Shown here: piece after piece, positions 59,202-64,000 of the stretch
How the letters are laid out: each line of letters begins with the position of its first letter
Position numbering within the stretch: position 1 is the first letter of the stretch
From: Hydra vulgaris
Lineage: Eukaryota > Cnidaria > Hydrozoa > Anthoathecata > Hydridae
NCBI RefSeq assembly: GCF_038396675.1
Contig: NC_088931.1
Span: 24,686,001 to 24,750,000, forward strand
Direction of reading: 5' to 3'
DNA: 64,000 nucleotides
The notes under the pieces: model-generated
Database searches by the model: none
Told to the model about the DNA's origin: nothing
The model's input: only the letters and a program-made list of their open reading frames with translations
Made by a program: the position numbers and the translations under genes

Positions 59202-59287
59202 ACTTCAAGCAGTATACAGAAATATTTACTTCACTTCAAGCAGTATACAGAAATATTTACTTCACTTTAAGTAGTATAGAGAAATAT
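59202..59287. repeat. Tandem repeat, 32 bp x about 2.7
   Basis: CACTTCAAGCAGTATACAGA then AATATTTACTT in three successive units, the third diverged (AAGTAGTATAGAGAAATAT). Confidence 0.85.
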
Positions 59288-59342
59288 CAAATAAAACACT
59301 CTAAATTATAAATCACTTTAGAAAATTTTTGCTTATTCACAA

Positions 59343-59850
59343 TAACATGTGGGTTAAGAAACGTGGTGATCCAAACTTTCATGTCACTGTGGGTAATTTT
59401 GATAGGGCCAAGTTGTGTGAACTTGTTGGTCTTTATATCCTGCATACTTTGCGCAGCATATATGAATTGCAATACAATAAATTATATAGAGATGGTTCTG
59501 TTTTCATGAAGTTTAGTAGACAAGAATTTGAAAAAAGAAAGAAAAATCTTGTCAACCTTTTTAAGGGTAAATTCAATCTAGAATTGATGGTAAAACAGAC
59601 TTAATGATTGTAAATTTTTTAGATGTTGCATTTTATTTATTGGAATGTTTCTTATGACAAATCAGAAACAAGGTTATCAAATCTATATCAACTAAGTTAT
59701 CTAACCATATTAGCAATATTTCATCCAACTAAGACATTTTTAAAAAAGCTGTACCTTTTTATAATAATAACTGGGTGTCTGGTAGTTATAAAGAAAAAAT
59801 CTATTATAAACCAAATTATGATTGGGCATCTAATAGTTATAAATAGGGAG
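59343..59850 (+). mobile_element. Reverse-transcriptase-like pseudogene of an unnamed cnidarian family
   Basis: The first frame (to 59604) reads FHVTVGNFDRAKLCELVGLY, then LYRDGSVFMK, then EKRKKNLVNLFKGKFNLEL. After a frame change, IVNFLDVAF (about 59610), STKLSNHISNIS (about 59690) and FKKAVPFYNN (about 59735) follow. This is the order of a protein family I remember from cnidarian and fish genomes (GSFDGAE.CELVGL.LL, LYRDDGL, a K....F....L...I motif, VDFLDV.., then an INKRISDLS-like helix). There, YRDDG is the likely polymerase motif; here one Asp is missing. The pseudogene status is clear; the family assignment is from memory. Confidence 0.6.
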
Positions 59851-59869
59851 CAGCAATGTATCATTTAAC

Positions 59870-60000
59870 ATCATTAAATACGTTGATGCATCGTGTTCAA
59901 TGCATTGAAACATGCATCGTTAAACAATGCATTGAATAACCATCATTGTTAAACAATGCATTGAAAGACTAGATTGTTAAACAATGCATCATAAGAATAA
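59870..60000. repeat. Short interspersed repeat TTGTTAAACAATGCATTGAA
   Basis: Four or five diverged copies of a palindrome-like GTTAAACAATGCATTGAA unit in 130 bp, close to the end of the reverse-transcriptase-like pseudogene. Confidence 0.7.
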
Positions 60001-60296
60001 AAATAAAGTTTGGTTATTGTTATTTGCTGTTGTGCTACAATAATGAAAAAGAAAAATTGCAGAAAAAAAAATTGAAATTTTTTTTCTTCGTGAAATTGAA
60101 TCAAATTATAAAATTAATGGCCCAGCACTGGAAGAGGATTCAAGTATCGAATTGTTATTAGACTCAAATATTGCATCAACAGTTGCAGCTTTAATTACAT
60201 CATCAATTGCATCAACAATTGTAGCTTTAAATCTTTTTTTCACTCTGGCCTCCTTTGCTACTTGTATTTCAAAGCTGGTTTTGTGTTTTGTTCTAA

Positions 60297-60383
60297 AAAC
60301 AAGGTGTATAGTGGGAGCACAACAGGGATAAAATTGTCTTTGGCCTTTTATCCCTATTGTGCTCCCACTATACACCTTGTAAT
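60297..60383. repeat. Near-perfect hairpin, arms of 36-37 bp
   Basis: ACAAGGTGTATAGTGGGAGC, continuing through ACAACAGGGATAAAA, pairs with TTTTATCCCTATTGTGCTCC then CACTATACACCTTGT around a 12-base loop, with a single mismatch. It is GC-richer than its surroundings. It may be a small foldback or a hairpin RNA locus. Confidence 0.8.
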
Positions 60384-60577
60384 CCTTTCCACATTCAATG
60401 CAGCTAGCTCTGTTTTCAGTGATCTTGGTGAAATAATCCCAAATTAAAGAAACTTTTGGCAGCTAGAATTAAAAAAAAGAAAAATTTAGCTACATTATAC
60501 ATTGTTTATCGTACATCTAACAATCTATCTATGAATCTATATGTCTATCAATCATTCAATTAATAAATTTATGTATG

Positions 60578-61496
<919 letters not shown>

Positions 61497-61503
61497 CAAA
61501 CAG

Positions 61504-61610
61504 TGGGTGGCCAAATAATTAGTGATACTTTACTTTTTTACTGATTTTGGAAATGAATAGTATCCATTTTAGAAAAACCAAAATGGTCTAAAATGGATAC
61601 TATTTTTTTT
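61504..61610. mobile_element. Orphan mariner/Tc1-like terminus with hairpin
   Basis: CAGTGGGTGGCCAAATAATT at 61501-61520 resembles the outer end of Tc1/mariner elements. A hairpin AATAGTATCCATTTTAGA / TCTAAAATGGATACTATT follows at 61556-61607. No matching opposite end was found in the window. Confidence 0.5.
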
Positions 61611-62285
61611 ATAACTCAAAAACTGTTTTTACAGTTACAAATTAAAGAGGTGTCTTTTTCAGATATTCAAAACAACTAAAAAATTTAATAAAAATTATGT
61701 TCAACTTAGTTTTTTCACAAGTTTAAAATCAATTTTGTTTGCGGCGCTTTTTTTAGTAAATTTTGAAACATATTTATAGCTTATTATTTTCTTGTAATAA
61801 TAACATAATATAAATGTAAATTATCTTTTTTTCCTATTGTTTAAAATAATGTTTAAAAAATCTTTTATACAATTATCAGAGTGTATATATATATATATAT
61901 AACCTAATACTTTTTGGAACGCAAGCAAACACATCTACGAGTATATACAATAAATGATTAACATGTTTACTATAAGGTAAAATTAGTTTTGGCTGCTACT
62001 TCTTGCAACTTTTAGCACTGTCAAGCTCTAAAACTGAATACATTTTGTACAATTCTCTCAATTTGAGGGGGTTTTAATATTTTATATTAATATAACTTAA
62101 AAATGCTGAAAGATTTGTTGATAAATTCTATTAATTTTGATGAAATAAGGATGATAGGAATATGTTATTTATAAATTTGACTAACTACCTGTAATAGCTC
62201 TACTGCATCCTCCCTCTTATGGAAATAACTAATGATAAGGTTGTCATTTAAGTTGAGGTAACTTTTGTTTTTCAATTTTTTCAGT
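61611..62285. other. Non-coding AT-rich DNA
   Basis: Short TA run at 61885-61905. No gene, and no MSL3 exon was recognised here. Confidence 0.45.
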
Positions 62286-62299
62286 TATTTTCGTGTTGT

Positions 62300-63190
62300 T
62301 TAAATTTTTTTAGCTTTATAATGAAGTATTTTGAAATGTACAAATGTATCAGGAATAATCAGTTCTCAATGTATGAAGAGTCTTACATACTATGTTGTCA
62401 AATTATGTCTGATTTGAATGACTTCATTGAACAAGAGAAAGTTGAGAAGATAAAGAAAAATTAGTAAGCTTTTTTAGATTGAGTGCAGATGAATGACTGT
62501 GAAATTTGAGCAAAAATGTAGTGAATGACTTGACAAAGGAGAAATTGATTTTGGAAGAGTGACTAAAGATATTCTTTCCACTTTTCAAAGTCTTGCTACA
62601 CCATTGAACAACCCTATTGGTTGATTAATTGAACAATCCTATTGGTTGACTAATTGTATTAATTGAAAATTGAACAACCCTATTGGTTGACTGTAGAATT
62701 TGATGATAGAAAAGTTAGTACAATTACAGATAGTTGTACAACTAATCAAATATTATTTTCCACTAAAATTAAATAAATAATGATATGAGCAAAGACGAAG
62801 GTGAAATTGTTCATAACATTTAGAAACAAATAGTAAATCAACAATAATGATCCAGACTATGGCTTTAGTAGTACTTTTAGATTGTAACTTATCAAAGAAT
62901 TCTTATCAATACATATTCCCAGCATATAATAATGTCAGAGCTGCAAAAGAACTATGCTATCCTAATAACATATTTGTTAGTGATTATTCAACTAATATTC
63001 CATTACAAGATCTGGTAAACCATACTTGTAAAAATTAGTAGAATTACAGAGACAAGTTATTTTGTTTTGTGAGTTTGATAAAGCTGGATTTGATGGCTCA
63101 ACTAGTCAAAACATTTATTAAAAAAAATTACAGATAGCAGCTCTTCTAATTTATCAAATGAAAAGTCTTTCACTTTAGAGCTATTTTAAA
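62300..63190 (+). pseudogene. Decayed member of a multicopy transposon-associated family
   Basis: An open stretch at 62847-63038 reads ALVVLLDCNLSKNSYQYIF, AAKELCYPNNIFVSDYST, then PLQDLVNHTCK. After a frame change comes FDKAGFDGSTSQNIY (about 63070). Upstream, LSKNVVNDLTKEKLILEE (about 62500) may belong to it. From memory, hydrozoan and arthropod genomes hold many copies of a protein with A..LVLDCNLSK, YP..I.VTE, LQ.LL.HT and KWGFDGS.. in this order, and it behaves like a transposon gene. I cannot name its class. Confidence 0.4.
62606..62700. repeat. Tandem ACCCTATTGGTTGA repeats
   Basis: TTGAACAACCCTATTGGTTG occurs three times with slight changes at 62604-62690. Confidence 0.8.
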
Positions 63191-63324
63191 ATGTCTAATT
63201 CAAAACCACTGGGGATACAACATAGTATAACATGCAATCTATCAATTAGCATTTCATCAATTTCTACAATTTCACTAAATATGTCTTCATTTAAAAAAAG
63301 GTTTTTTTTTAAATGAAAACTGCA

Positions 63325-63372
63325 AAAAAAGATTATTTAGGTTTTTCCCCCAAATAATCTTTTTTTGCAGGT
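63325..63372. repeat. Perfect hairpin, 19-bp arms
   Basis: CTGCAAAAAAAGATTATTT and its exact reverse complement AAATAATCTTTTTTTGCAG flank a GGTTTTTCCCCC-type loop. Confidence 0.8.
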
Positions 63373-63379
63373 GTTTTTG

Positions 63380-64000
63380 ACTGATTTTAAACTATTTTTG
63401 AGTTTTTTGTACCTCATAATTGCTAAATAATGTAAAATTATAAAAAATTATGAAAACTTTAATGTGCTACAGTTCAATACCAACAGACAGACTGTGCCAA
63501 TTTTTTGTTAATTTTGTGTTAACAACCTATGGTAAAAATCGAAACTACGCATTAAAAGTTGATTTTAACACTTGCAGCTGCCTGTTAAAATATCACTTTT
63601 TTAAAATAATATGATACTTTGCATAGAATTCGCAGGCATAAAAAGTAGTAAAGCAGTTGAAATAAATTATAAAACTTTTTACTGTAGAGATTCTATATAT
63701 AGGCAATCACCAAAACTATTTAAAGATCTATTTTCTATCTTATGGCATATGATTTATGTGTATACTTTTAATTTTTACCTAAATAAATATATATTTAAAT
63801 AATAATCAGTTTTCCCAAAAATAGTATTAATAGTGTCTTAATTTAATTTACTTGATATGATTTGAAATATGTATTTGTTTAATTTTATGCATATAATATA
63901 ATTATAATGATATAATTTACACATGGTTATAATTTGAGTATAAAATACTTCAATTGCTTCAAGAGTTTGTAGTAAAATCTAAATCGGCACAGTATTTTCT
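63380..64000. other. Non-coding AT-rich DNA to the window end
   Basis: No gene recognised. A 63-codon frame at 63611-63802 has no recognisable motif. It may lie within the unfinished seventh intron of the MSL3-like gene. Confidence 0.4.

Overview
The window looks like nuclear DNA of a cnidarian, most probably Hydra. It is very AT-rich, carries kilobases of (TA)n microsatellite, has small exons with GT..AG introns, and holds a dense mix of CR1/Jockey-like and RTE-like LINEs, a Penelope-like element, hAT, Mutator-like and Helitron remnants, tRNA-derived SINEs and foldback/MITE elements. The Hydra assignment is inferred from composition and repeat content; no species marker was tested.

Only three host genes are well supported. 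(1) A minus-strand gene (exons at 10949-10805, 10719-9865 and 9652-8065) encodes a secreted protein with a signal peptide, a long charged low-complexity segment and a cysteine-containing beta-rich region; its 3' end was not found and its function is unknown. (2) A complete single-exon ferrochelatase (40654-41823, +) has all catalytic and iron-sulfur ligand residues and lies just behind a splice-acceptor-like sequence. (3) An MSL3-type chromodomain/MRG gene (44747-57970, +) has seven exons in consistent phase spread over more than 13 kb and runs out of the window before the end of its MRG domain. Most of its intron sequence is transposon remnants.

Layout: 0.3-4.2 kb, (TA)n arrays flanking a dead RTE-type LINE. 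4.2-7 kb, a broken transposon-like coding region and a hAT C-terminus. 8-11 kb, the secreted-protein gene. 11-19.3 kb, gene-poor DNA with a SINE, a foldback element with a six-base target duplication (14951-16276) and a 28-bp tandem array in an inverted repeat. 19.4-21.6 kb, a full-length dead hAT copy with an eight-base duplication and a nested MITE. 21.7-30.6 kb, a LINE fragment, MITEs and a Penelope-like element. 30.8-33.6 kb, a hAT-like element with subterminal arrays of CG-centred motifs. 34-36.2 kb, a Helitron fragment and a 42-bp minisatellite element whose second copy lies at 50.8-51.5 kb. 37.8-39.9 kb, LINE remnants and a hAT MITE. 40.6-58 kb, ferrochelatase, a Mutator-like remnant and MSL3. 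58-64 kb, microsatellites, foldbacks and remnants of a reverse transcriptase and another multicopy coding family.

Ferrochelatase and MSL3 lie on the same strand about 2.9 kb apart, with a dead Mutator-like transposase between them, so nothing suggests co-expression. The most interesting signals are structural: the foldback element, the nested hAT, the subterminal motif arrays, the paired minisatellite elements, and the repeated insertion of elements in or beside (TA)n tracts. I did not find a clear new multi-gene system.
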